Positions 27,333 to 35,600 of a stretch of 64,000 nt of DNA are shown here, one piece after another (the first letter of the stretch is position 1; each line of letters begins with the position of its first letter). The position numbers were made by a program, and so were the translations under genes. The DNA comes from Burkholderia sp. SRS-46 (GTDB taxonomy: Bacteria > Pseudomonadota > Gammaproteobacteria > Burkholderiales > Burkholderiaceae), in the NCBI RefSeq assembly GCF_004343775.1, contig NZ_PTXL01000015.1:124001-188000 (forward strand), in the 5' to 3' direction. The notes below the pieces were generated by a model. That model searched no databases, was not told the DNA's origin, and was given only the letters and a program-made list of their open reading frames with translations.

Positions 27333-28241
27333 ATGCGCGATGCGCTCGACCTGAATACCGTCCGCGTCTACGTGGCGGTCGTCGACGAACAGAGCTTCGC
27401 CGGTGCGGCGCGCCTGCTGGCCCTGCCCTCATCCAACGTCAGCCGCCACGTCGCCTCGCTGGAGCGCAGGCTGGGTGTCCGCTTGCTGGAACGCAGCACC
27501 CGCCATCTGCGCATGACGGAAGCCGGCAGGCTGCTCTACGAACGCGCGAAGCCCCTGCTCGACACCTTGCTCGCCACCGAGGAAGAACTCGGCGCCGTGC
27601 AGCACGAACTGCGCGGCCCCCTGAGAATGTGCATGCCGGGCGAAGCGCCAAAATTGCTGGGCCCCATCCTGGCCGAATTCTGCAGCCTCCATCCGGGCGT
27701 GGAACTGGAATGCGACACGCGCCTGACCGGCCTGGAAGCACTCCGGGAAGACGTGGACCTCGCCATCATCTTCCATCGCGGCCGCCAGGACGACAGCACC
27801 TTCATCACCCGCGAACTCGCCACGCTGCCCAGCATCGTGGTCGCGGCGCCGGCCCTGCTAGCCAGGACCGGCATGCCGCGCCACGTGCGGGAACTCAAGT
27901 CCCTGCCCTGCATCACCACGCTGAGCGCGCTGAAGGGCCAGCCGTGGCAGTTTCAGGACGCCGCGGGCGACATCGTCAAGGTGCCGGTCCGCAGCCGCTA
28001 CCGCGTCAACAGCGGGGAACTGGCCGTGGCCGGCGCGCGGCAAGGCATCGGCTTCGCGATCGTGGCGGCCTATCCATGCCAGGAAGATCTTGCCGCGGGC
28101 CGGCTGCGGGAAGTGCCGCTGGATCTGTGCCCTGCGCCACTGCAATTGCTGGGCGTGTACAGCCACCGGCGTTCCGTGACCGCGCGGGTTCGGGCGTTGC
28201 TGGAATTGATACAGGTGCGGTTGGATGGAGTGGGATCATGA
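27333..28241 (+). CDS. LysR-family transcriptional regulator
   Basis: A 302-residue protein. An N-terminal winged helix-turn-helix (LNTVRVYVAVVDEQSFAGAA, then LLALPSSNVSRHVASLERRLG) is followed by the effector domain, with typical LRMCMPGEAPKLLGPILAEF and a late IGFAIVAAYPC. The start at MRDALDLN gives the usual family length; GTG at 27294 or ATG at 27300 would add residues. It faces the monooxygenase gene across 137 bp and probably controls it, with its inducer unknown. Confidence 0.9.
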   Translation: MRDALDLNTVRVYVAVVDEQSFAGAARLLALPSSNVSRHVASLERRLGVRLLERSTRHLRMTEAGRLLYERAKPLLDTLLATEEELGAVQHELRGPLRMCMPGEAPKLLGPILAEFCSLHPGVELECDTRLTGLEALREDVDLAIIFHRGRQDDSTFITRELATLPSIVVAAPALLARTGMPRHVRELKSLPCITTLSALKGQPWQFQDAAGDIVKVPVRSRYRVNSGELAVAGARQGIGFAIVAAYPCQEDLAAGRLREVPLDLCPAPLQLLGVYSHRRSVTARVRALLELIQVRLDGVGS

Positions 28242-28377
28242 GACCGCGGCGATGGTTGTATCCTCTCCGCGAGGGGGCACGTCGCGGCATTCCCAGCCAC
28301 GTGTCCCACCCCGCCAGCGCAACAAGCAACAAAAAACCGGACGCTCCGGCATGGAGCAGTCCACTGGAGTCATCACC

Positions 28378-28707
28378 GTGAAAATGTCGGACATCCCCTT
28401 TGGCACCACGGACTGGTCGCAGGTCGACCGAGTCGAATATCCTGGCGAACGCGGCGCTGCGTACTGGCGCACGCAGACCTTCGGGACGATTCGCGTCCGC
28501 ATGGTCGAGTACACGCCGGGCTACCTTGCCGACCATTGGTGTTCGAAGGGGCACATCCTTCTGTGTCTCGAAGGTGAACTGGACACCGAGCTCAAGGATG
28601 GGCGATCGTTCTCGCTGTTGCCCGGCATGAGCTACCAGGTTGCCGACGACGCGGAACCGCACCGTTCGTCCACCGACATCGGCGCCAAGCTGTTCATCGT
28701 CGATTGA
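28378..28707 (+). CDS. DHCW-motif cupin-fold protein
   Basis: A 109-residue protein. GTG at 28378 is chosen because GGAG lies eight bases upstream; ATG at 28384 is an alternative and ATG at 28351 would add residues outside the family core. The segments WSQVDRVEYPGERG, YLADHWCSKGHILLCLEGEL and LLPGMSYQVADD are those of the small DHCW cupin family, which lacks a known enzymatic role. It lies in the direction of the LysR gene but 136 bp downstream, so it may have its own promoter. Confidence 0.85.
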   Translation: MKMSDIPFGTTDWSQVDRVEYPGERGAAYWRTQTFGTIRVRMVEYTPGYLADHWCSKGHILLCLEGELDTELKDGRSFSLLPGMSYQVADDAEPHRSSTDIGAKLFIVD

Positions 28708-28732
28708 CGCGCACCGTCGGCGCCGCATTCCG

Positions 28733-30301
28733 TCAGGCACGCGTCATCGGCGAGGCCACAGTGGGCCTGGCGGCGATCCGCACGAGCGAAACCGTCGGTT
28801 TGGGGGGAGTCGTCAAGGTATGCATGACGGACGGGCTGAAGAACAGCGCGAGCGTCTCGTCCTCGAATAGCCGGCCGAGCCGGGTCAGCCGCAAACCCTC
28901 CCTGCCCTCGCCGTCGGCATAAGGCTCGAGGATGCCGAGCCCGACCAGCCTGCCGGCCAGCTCCCGATAGTGCGCCGAGAGCTGCGGTTTGCCGACATCG
29001 ATCGCCTGCAACACGGCGTCCTCCACGCGGCCGTTGCGCAACCCGGTGGCGTAGGACATCGCGAGCAACTCCTCATTGTCGATCGCGCGGCCGGTGGCGA
29101 TCGGGATCTCGCCGGACAGCACGCGGTCGGCATAGGCGCGAACCTGCGTGTCGTTGCGGAACGCGTAGCCTCGGCAGTCGTACCCCGCCGGACTTGCGCC
29201 GACGTGCGAGTACGACGCCACCCCGACGCCGAGCAGATCGCGCGACGCCGACGTGCGGACCTTCTTGAACGGATCGGTATAGTGGTGCGCGCGCACGAAG
29301 CGGTTGCCGTCGCACTGGCGATAACCGAGCGCCTCCATCCCCCGCCAGATCAGCATGCGCCCGAGCAGCGTCGCAGGCTCGTCCTCGAATTCGCCGTGCC
29401 GGTCGTCCGACTGATACCAGTCGCCCTGGGGCCGGTCGGCGAAGCGGCCGTGATACCAGGTCAGATGCGCGGGCCGCAGTTCCGCGATCGTCTGGAGGTT
29501 CAGCCAGGTCTCTTCCGGCGAACCCTTGTAGAGCCCCTGGATGAGGTCGAGATTCCAGTTGTCGAAGATCCCGCTCGCGATCTGCGCGGCGCGAATCGGC
29601 ACGTCGCACTTGTAGCCGCGCCCCGCGTATTTCAGGACGGCGTCGTCGAAGGACTGCACCCCGAAGCTCAGGCGCGTGAAACCCTGCTCCTTCAGGAAAC
29701 GCAGCTTGTCCTCGCCGCCGGGGGCCGTGATGGTGAGCGGGCTGCCCTCGATGCACACCTCCGCGCCGGGCAGAATGTCGAAACATTCGACGATCGCGCG
29801 AACGAGGTCGCGCAGCGTCTCTTCGTCGAGTACCAGCGGCGTGCCGCCGCCAATATAGATCGACGAAAGCGCGGTGCCCGATTGCGCGAGCCTGGCGCCC
29901 CAGCGCGCCAGCTCGCGTCGAAGCGCGTCGAGATAGCGCGCCACGTCGTGCTCGCCGGTCTGCGATGCCTTGCCCTTGCCCGCATAGTGCTGCACCGTGT
30001 AATGGCAAAAGGTGCAGCGCGTCTCGCAGAAAGGAATGTGCACGTAAAGGCTGGTATCGCCGCCGAAGCCAATGGCGCTCAGGACCGAGCGCGATTCGAC
30101 CGGCGTCAACGAGTCGATCGGCGGATAGACCGCCACCGAATGGGTGCCGCCCAGCACGCTGCGTCGGATGCTCAACCCCGCGGCGTGCAGCGCCGGCAGC
30201 GCGCCGGGGAGACCGAGCCGGTCCAGCGACGCGCGCGCATCGTCGAAGGCGGCGGCCTGCGATCGCGTCTCGATCCCCCGAGCCGGTGCATCGGTGCTCA
30301 T
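28733..30301 (-). CDS. HemW-like radical SAM protein of the MNIO cluster
   Basis: A 522-residue protein whose ATG overlaps the stop of the upstream gene (ATGA). The radical SAM cluster motif is Cys92-x3-Cys96-x2-Cys99 (FCETRCTFCHY), preceded by LYVHIPF. SIYIGGGTPLVL and FTRLSFGVQSFD are HemN/HemW hallmarks. The C-terminal part contains a HemW-like winged region. True HemN/HemW act in heme metabolism, but class C radical SAM methyltransferases of RiPP pathways share this scaffold. With a MNIO enzyme and a Cys-rich peptide in the same operon, peptide modification is the better reading. Reaction not proven. Confidence 0.8.
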   Translation of the reverse strand: MSTDAPARGIETRSQAAAFDDARASLDRLGLPGALPALHAAGLSIRRSVLGGTHSVAVYPPIDSLTPVESRSVLSAIGFGGDTSLYVHIPFCETRCTFCHYTVQHYAGKGKASQTGEHDVARYLDALRRELARWGARLAQSGTALSSIYIGGGTPLVLDEETLRDLVRAIVECFDILPGAEVCIEGSPLTITAPGGEDKLRFLKEQGFTRLSFGVQSFDDAVLKYAGRGYKCDVPIRAAQIASGIFDNWNLDLIQGLYKGSPEETWLNLQTIAELRPAHLTWYHGRFADRPQGDWYQSDDRHGEFEDEPATLLGRMLIWRGMEALGYRQCDGNRFVRAHHYTDPFKKVRTSASRDLLGVGVASYSHVGASPAGYDCRGYAFRNDTQVRAYADRVLSGEIPIATGRAIDNEELLAMSYATGLRNGRVEDAVLQAIDVGKPQLSAHYRELAGRLVGLGILEPYADGEGREGLRLTRLGRLFEDETLALFFSPSVMHTLTTPPKPTVSLVRIAARPTVASPMTRA

Positions 30302-32904
30302 CGAACGCGCTCCGCGATGATGGTGAGGCACACGTCGGCGTGCGGGCCCGGATCCTTGTCCTCGGTGTAGGTCACGTCGAACGGATTGACGATTCGCGGC
30401 ACATAGTGCTTGCGCCATGCACTGGCTTTTTCGCCGGCCAGCGTCGACACGGTTTGTCCCCACACGCGCTCGGTGACGATCGTCAGGTCCGGGCGATCGA
30501 AGGCCGCGCGCATCAACGCGTAGATGTTGTCGAACTGAACCCACGGTTGCCCGAGCCGATCGAGCGGGAGCCGCACCAGCCGGTGCGTGACGGCGATTCG
30601 TCCGCCGCGGCGGATGACGCGGACCATCTCGGCCACCATCGCCGGGCCGAGCCCCAACTGCCAGATCGCGCCCGTCCATTCGTTGACGGCGGCATCGGCC
30701 GCCCCATCGGGCAACGGGATGCGCTGTGCCAGTCCGGCGCGAAACTGCACGTTCACGTATCCCTGCTCGCAGGCAAAGCGGCGCGCGCGATCGGTCACGC
30801 AACGCAGCATCTCGATCGAAACGACGAGGCCGTCGGGGCCGACAAGGGGCGAGAGACGGCGCGCAACCCGGCCATTGCCGCCGCAGACGTCGACCACGAC
30901 GCTGCCCGGCGCGAGATCGAGCAGTTCGGGATGGTTCGGAAGCAGGTCTTCCCGAAGGCGAACGAGCTTCTCCTCTGCCTCGGGTGTCTGGCTGAACGTG
31001 TTGTCGCCTTCGAATGACTTCAGCAGCGGCAGACGCCAGCGCAAATAGGCGAGACGGAACCTTGCGGCGATGTCGGACAGCCCCTCGGGACCGGGCGACG
31101 ACGCATTGCCGAGCAAGACCTCGTCACTCGGCAGGTTGACGATGCAGACATCGCCAAACGCCTCCTCCAACGCAGCCACGGCTTCGAAGACGTCGACGAA
31201 ATCGGCTTCGCTCGCGTTGCCGGTCGGCCAGAGCGCGTCGGCATCGAGCACGAGGCACAAGCCGGAGAACGCCGCCCTTCCGGCCCACGCCAGCGCTTGA
31301 GCGCGCGTCGCGGCATCGAGGACGGAACGGTCCGGCGTCACCCGCGCATGCACGGGGACGCCCGCCCGCGCCAACGCATCGAGGCCGGCGATGGGCCGCT
31401 CCGACGCCGGCCACGGCATCTGGTCGACGATCACGCCGGCACCGAGGCGGCGCAGCGACTGGATGACGTCGGCGTCGCAACCCGGATCGGCCGCCTGCAC
31501 CACGGTGTCATGCAGACGCAACCGGCCCGCCTGGCGCAGGCGCGCAAGTGCCGCGAGGGTCGCCGCGTGATCGCCGATGCGTGTACAGCGCAAGTACAGT
31601 TGCGGCGCGGTCGATTCCGCCTCGACCCGGGCGCGAATGGCGTCGGCCGATGCCGCGTCGAGATGCAGGTCAAGGGTGTGGCGCAGTCTCGTCCGGCGGT
31701 GCTCCGCGGCCGAGCGGCGCAATTGCGCCAACGCGTCGGCCGATGGCGCGTCCTGCGACGTCACGTGGAGGAAGCCATGCTGGCGCAACGCGGTCAGCAT
31801 CGTGTCGATCAGATGCTGATCGTCGAAGCCCTTGCGCAGCGCGCCAACGCGGACAGGCTTGCCCGCGAGCTCGGCGACGAAGTCGGACAGCCCCTCGCCG
31901 GGCGGCACGGCCATGCCGACCGCGAAGTGGCCGTGGCACAGAAACCGGTGCCCGTCGATTTCGACGCCCAGCATCTCGATCGCCGGATCGAGCATGACGA
32001 ACGCATCGCTGCTCAGCGACTCGTTCTGAACGGGGTTCCTCTCTGCGCGCCCGCCGGCCTTCTCGCTGACGACCACGCCGAGTTCGGCGAGCCGGTCGAC
32101 AACCTTGAGCGCTTCGGCTTCGGACAGGCTGCCCAGTGCCCGTGCCAGGTCGGCGGCCGAATGCGGCGTCGCCAGCAGCTCGAAGACGCGGGCCGATCGT
32201 TCGGATAACTCCGCATAAGCCGGCGCGCTGTCCGCATCCGGGAAATAGACCAGCCAATGCCGCGGCGACGCGTCCAGGGCTTCGTCGGGATCGAAGCCAT
32301 GCGGGTTTTCGATCCACCGCGTGAGGTCGTGGCGCGTCCTGGCAACGACGGTGGCGCGCGACGCGACGAAACGCACGAACGAGCGATCCGAACCCGCCGT
32401 GTCGCCGATTCCGGCCGCGACGGCGCTCGGCCAGGCATCGACCGCGCGTTGGCCGAGACGACGCGCGAGCGCGACCAGCGCTTGATCGATCGCCAGCGCA
32501 TCCTGATGCGTTGGCGCCTTGAATTCGGGACGCGTCGCGAGATAGGCGACGAAGGCGCCGGCGAGACGCCAGAAATTCGGGCCGTCGTCGGCATAGCCAT
32601 TGACGCGTGCGAACTCATCGGCCACGTCGTCGACGTCGAGCCCGCTCATGAACAGAAGATGCTGACTCAGCGGCACGCAACCGAGCGCGACGCGGGCGAT
32701 GCGCACCAGGCTGCGGCGGTACATGCCGATGTTGGTTTTCGTCGCCCGTGGCGTGCAGGCATAGTCGTCAACCACGGCCCGCTCGGCGGCGCCGAGGCGC
32801 GCGAGTGCGCCGTTATCGGCGTGGCCCGCCTGCGTAACGATCTCGACGAGACCGTCGTCGCTCAGGATCCGCCGCCACGTGTCCCATACCAGCCTGGCAT
32901 CCAT
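30298..32904 (-). CDS. Large multidomain RiPP-cluster protein: partner-like, RRE-like and methyltransferase regions
   Basis: An 868-residue protein. Residues 1-170 are helical (IGMYRRSLVRIARVALG, WRLAGAFVAYLATRP) and faintly resemble DUF2063-type MNIO partners. Residues 210-400 contain two small winged-helix-like units (SERSARVFELLATP..., VRVGALRKGFDDQHLIDTML) that could bind a leader peptide. Residues 410-560 look like a TIM-barrel remnant without a CxxxCxxC motif. Residues 680-868 are a class I methyltransferase (SVVVDVCGGNGRVARRLSPL, with SIEM as the acidic loop). The methyltransferase assignment is firm, the others tentative. GGGAGG precedes the ATG. Confidence 0.75.
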   Translation of the reverse strand: MDARLVWDTWRRILSDDGLVEIVTQAGHADNGALARLGAAERAVVDDYACTPRATKTNIGMYRRSLVRIARVALGCVPLSQHLLFMSGLDVDDVADEFARVNGYADDGPNFWRLAGAFVAYLATRPEFKAPTHQDALAIDQALVALARRLGQRAVDAWPSAVAAGIGDTAGSDRSFVRFVASRATVVARTRHDLTRWIENPHGFDPDEALDASPRHWLVYFPDADSAPAYAELSERSARVFELLATPHSAADLARALGSLSEAEALKVVDRLAELGVVVSEKAGGRAERNPVQNESLSSDAFVMLDPAIEMLGVEIDGHRFLCHGHFAVGMAVPPGEGLSDFVAELAGKPVRVGALRKGFDDQHLIDTMLTALRQHGFLHVTSQDAPSADALAQLRRSAAEHRRTRLRHTLDLHLDAASADAIRARVEAESTAPQLYLRCTRIGDHAATLAALARLRQAGRLRLHDTVVQAADPGCDADVIQSLRRLGAGVIVDQMPWPASERPIAGLDALARAGVPVHARVTPDRSVLDAATRAQALAWAGRAAFSGLCLVLDADALWPTGNASEADFVDVFEAVAALEEAFGDVCIVNLPSDEVLLGNASSPGPEGLSDIAARFRLAYLRWRLPLLKSFEGDNTFSQTPEAEEKLVRLREDLLPNHPELLDLAPGSVVVDVCGGNGRVARRLSPLVGPDGLVVSIEMLRCVTDRARRFACEQGYVNVQFRAGLAQRIPLPDGAADAAVNEWTGAIWQLGLGPAMVAEMVRVIRRGGRIAVTHRLVRLPLDRLGQPWVQFDNIYALMRAAFDRPDLTIVTERVWGQTVSTLAGEKASAWRKHYVPRIVNPFDVTYTEDKDPGPHADVCLTIIAERVR

Positions 32905-32997
32905 CCCGCCTCCCGTGTTCGAAGAGTGTGCCCGCTCGCGGCAACGGAGCTCGCCCGGTCGGGCATCCCGATTGCCAGAAGGTCTGCTTGCAGCGGC

Positions 32998-33708
32998 CTA
33001 CTTGATGGCGAGGAATCCCTCGAAACACAGATACTTCATGACGGTCGTGACGTCGACGAACCCCGCGCGCTTGAGCAGCCCCAGGTTGGCCTCCGTGGAA
33101 AACGGCTCCAGCACGCTCTTGAGGCTCGCTGTCTTGTTGAGGATCTCGTCGGCCGAGAACCCCTCGCGCCGCTTGTAGTCGTTGTACAGCGACACGGTCA
33201 TGTCCTGGAACCGCGCGTCCGGTGCCCGGACTTTCTCGAAGAGGATGAAGGCCCCGCCCCAGTGCAAACGCTCGTAGATGCGGTTGAATACGTCCTGCCG
33301 GTCTTTCGGCGGAACGAACTGCATGCAATAGAACGAGACGATCAGGTCCGACTTCTCGAAGCCGTACAACCGCGCGTCGCCGATTTCCAGCTCGATGTTG
33401 GGTATCTCGATGCAGTGCTGTCGCGCCTTGGCGATCATCGACTCGACCGGATCGATGCCGACCCACCGGATGCCCGGCTTCGACGCATGATGTTCCGCCA
33501 GCTTCCGCAGCAGCTGGCCCGTGGATACACCGATCTCGTAGCAGACGCTGTCGCCGTGGCAGAAGAAATCGCTGAGCTGGCAAACCAGGTCGTGCCCCGC
33601 GTCGTAGTACGGCACCGACCGGCGAACGTGGTCGACGAATGTGTCGGCGACGTTGCCGCCGAATGTCCAGCTCGCCGGCGCGACGTCGATCTCGTGGCCA
33701 ACTTTCAC
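32998..33708 (-). CDS. SAM-dependent methyltransferase of the MNIO cluster
   Basis: A 236-residue protein. It starts at a GTG that overlaps the MNIO stop (GTGA), so the two are coupled. Motif I is YEIGVSTGQLLRKLAEH, the acidic loop WVGIDPVESMI, motif II region LEIGDARLYG, and a SDLIVSFYCMQFV strand. The FGGNVADTFVDHVRRSVPYYD opening resembles CmoA-like methyltransferases, which act on tRNA. In this operon the substrate is more likely the modified peptide. It is distinct from the methyltransferase module in the downstream fusion, so the cluster has two. Confidence 0.85.
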   Translation of the reverse strand: MKVGHEIDVAPASWTFGGNVADTFVDHVRRSVPYYDAGHDLVCQLSDFFCHGDSVCYEIGVSTGQLLRKLAEHHASKPGIRWVGIDPVESMIAKARQHCIEIPNIELEIGDARLYGFEKSDLIVSFYCMQFVPPKDRQDVFNRIYERLHWGGAFILFEKVRAPDARFQDMTVSLYNDYKRREGFSADEILNKTASLKSVLEPFSTEANLGLLKRAGFVDVTTVMKYLCFEGFLAIK

Positions 33709-34625
33709 GCTGCCTCCCGTTGTGTCGTTCTGCGGCTGGCGGGGCCATAGGCGCGGTCCCACGCAGCGCGTCCGCGCGCCAGATCGGCCAGGATGACGTC
33801 GATCGAGCGGGCAATGTCGAGCGTCTCTTCGCGACTGCGCAGCGCCTCGGCTTCGTATTCGAGGATCACCGCGCCGGGGCGCGCGCGAGACAGCACATCG
33901 TCGAGCAAATCCCACACCGGCTCGACGACCTGGGTGTCGTGCAGATCGTGGTACTGGTTGTCGAACCAGCGGCCGCCGGCCATGTGGATGCAGATGACGC
34001 GGTCCATCGGGACCGTGTCGAGGAAACGCGCGGTCGAATATCCGTTGGTGCCGTGGTTTTGCGCGTTGGCATACAGGTTGTGCAGGTCGAGATGCAGATA
34101 GGTGCCTGACCGCTCGACGACGCGGGCGAGGAACTCCTCCTCCTGCATCTCGCTTCCGGGGCACGTCCGGTAGTAGGCCGCGTTCTCGTGCGCGAGCGGG
34201 ACGCCGTACAGGTCCTGCAAAGCGCGCGCACGGTCTGCGATCCGGACGACTTCGGCGCGCGAGAACTGCAGCGGGCTGCTCCACACGTCGCACCAGGACG
34301 CATCGCTGTAGAAGCAATGATTCGAGACCCAGGGGACGTCGAATTTCCTGGCGAGGGGCACGTGGCGCCGCACCGCCGGCGTGCTCGCCAGATCGTCGAA
34401 CCCGAAATCGCCTCCGTAGTTCGAGTGACCGACGAGCGGAAAGCGCGCGGCGACCTCGGACATCATGTCGACCGTCGTCGGCAACATCAGCCCTGGCCCG
34501 TCGAGCGGCGCCATCACGCCGTCGAACAGTATTTCCAGCGCATCGAGCGATTGGTCGAGAAAAGGAAACCAGCCGATCAGCGACGGATTGAACTGAAGCC
34601 CGACTCCGAGCCTGGGGATGTTCAT
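33705..34625 (-). CDS. MNIO (DUF692) multinuclear iron oxidase
   Basis: A 306-residue protein, the usual length for the family. DUF692 signatures appear in order: GVGLQFNPSLIGWF, LVGHSNYGGDFG (His67), VSNHCFYS (His103), LAHENAAYY (Glu), HLDLHNLYANA (Asp/His), CIHMAGG (His), DLHD and VILEYEAE. These supply the His/Asp/Glu set that holds two or three irons. Known members (MbnB, TglH, bufferin-type enzymes) remodel cysteine residues in ribosomal peptides. GGAGGAG lies before the ATG, and the Cys-repeat peptide ends 52 bp upstream. Confidence 0.92.
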   Translation of the reverse strand: MNIPRLGVGLQFNPSLIGWFPFLDQSLDALEILFDGVMAPLDGPGLMLPTTVDMMSEVAARFPLVGHSNYGGDFGFDDLASTPAVRRHVPLARKFDVPWVSNHCFYSDASWCDVWSSPLQFSRAEVVRIADRARALQDLYGVPLAHENAAYYRTCPGSEMQEEEFLARVVERSGTYLHLDLHNLYANAQNHGTNGYSTARFLDTVPMDRVICIHMAGGRWFDNQYHDLHDTQVVEPVWDLLDDVLSRARPGAVILEYEAEALRSREETLDIARSIDVILADLARGRAAWDRAYGPASRRTTQREAA

Positions 34626-34676
34626 GGCGAACTCCTCCGTTGGTCCGCCATGGAGCCAATACCCGTGCGATGCATG

Positions 34677-34889
34677 TCAGCCTGCCGCGCACTTGGCCGC
34701 ATTCGCGGCGCAGTGGGCAGCATTGGCCGCGCATTTGGCGGCGGCGGCTGCGCATTTTGCCGAAGCCGCCCGCGCTACCGCGGCATGGTATGCCGCTGCG
34801 CACTTCGCCAGATTCGCCGCGCACTGGGCGGCAAGTTCGGCCGCATCGGCCGATTGCACCGACAGCTTCTTCACATCGTCGTTTGCCAT
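34677..34889 (-). CDS. Cys-heptad, Ala-rich RiPP precursor peptide candidate
   Basis: A 70-residue peptide starting at MANDDVKKLSVQSADAAEL, eight bases after GGGG/AAGG-type Shine-Dalgarno sequence. It has six cysteines at 23, 30, 46, 53, 60 and 67, so five of six fall on a seven-residue spacing, in a background of about one-half alanine. The last 28 residues repeat AKCAA, AKCAANA, AHCAANA, AKCAAG. There is no signal peptide. The charged first 20 residues could be the leader and the rest the core. It is first in the operon with a MNIO, two methyltransferase modules and a radical SAM gene. I know no matching named precursor. Confidence 0.82.
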   Translation of the reverse strand: MANDDVKKLSVQSADAAELAAQCAANLAKCAAAYHAAVARAASAKCAAAAAKCAANAAHCAANAAKCAAG

Positions 34890-35206
34890 TTTGATCCCCT
34901 TCACCTGTTGTTGAACACTTCTATTACACCCACCTCCGACCGACAGCTGAAATCCGTTATAGCAGCTATTTTGCACAAATCTAGTCGTCGATATTTCTGC
35001 AATCCATTGCGGTTGAATATGGAGTTTTTACATAAATCGAGCGCGGGAATGAAATGCGCCACAGGCTTCGATTTCAGGTGACACCAAGGCGTCGCGCCTT
35101 GTCGGGGCGGGATCGACGGGGCCGCGCTGCGCCGCGATCTTTACAATTCCGTCTGGTTACGATTTAAAAATAGAGCGCCGAAAAGAACACAAAGGAGAAA
35201 TTCTTG

Positions 35207-35269
35207 ATGCGTAATAACGGGACCATTTCATGTCGGTCCGTATCCCGCAAAAAATATTTACTTTCTTAA
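35207..35269 (+). other. Possible 20-residue leader peptide or small protein
   Basis: An ATG eight bases after AAAGGAGAAA, the strongest ribosome-binding sequence in this intergenic region, opens a frame for MRNNGTISCRSVSRKKYLLS. It ends in TAA. The peptide is basic and has no recognisable motif. It lies 330 bp before the c-di-GMP gene. It may be a leader, a small protein, or chance. Confidence 0.3.
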
Positions 35270-35367
35270 TCGATTTGTCGGATGGGGATTCTCCAATCGA
35301 TATTTCATTCCCCTTGCTCGAGACGATGACCAGGGTCGAGGCGAACGCGTCGCCGGCCACCGTCCGC

Positions 35368-35388
35368 TCAAGCGCCGCGAGCGCTTGA
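35368..35388. promoter_or_regulatory. Perfect 8-bp inverted repeat
   Basis: TCAAGCGC, five-base loop CGCGA, then GCGCTTGA. There is no T tract, so it is not a standard terminator. It could be an operator or a transcript hairpin upstream of the c-di-GMP gene. Confidence 0.4.
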
Positions 35389-35600
35389 AGCCGTCACACC
35401 CCTCAACTCTTCGCTGAACCTGTCGTTAACGCAAAGTGGCGCTCGCGTGACATGTGTCATCCGAGGTGCAGATCCGGTCGATCCGGGATCGCCAAATGCG
35501 GCATCGTGGCCAGTGTGCCGCGTTCGTCGCCGCGGCGCATGCGTCCGCCGGCCGTCGGATCGATGTTCGCCTACGAGGCCTCACTGTCTTTGGTCTGAGA

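Larger units (their letters stand above)
34890..35600. promoter_or_regulatory. AT-richer divergent intergenic region
   Basis: This 711-bp stretch separates the minus-strand RiPP operon from the plus-strand c-di-GMP gene and is noticeably richer in A and T than its surroundings, especially 34910-35300. It should hold promoters for both. A TATAAC box read on the minus strand at 34956-34961 is a possible -10 for the precursor, but no good -35 lies 17 bp away. It also contains a 20-codon frame with a strong ribosome site and an inverted repeat, listed separately. I see no conserved protein in it. Confidence 0.5.

Noticed and set aside
28733..30301. Annotation as coproporphyrinogen III oxidase (HemN/HemW)
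   Set aside because: The motifs fit the fold, but the gene is translationally coupled inside an MNIO peptide cluster and no heme gene is nearby, so a housekeeping heme role is unlikely.
35157..35360. 67-codon minus-strand frame in the RiPP/c-di-GMP spacer
   Set aside because: No ribosome site, no recognisable domain and a mixed composition in an AT-rich promoter region.
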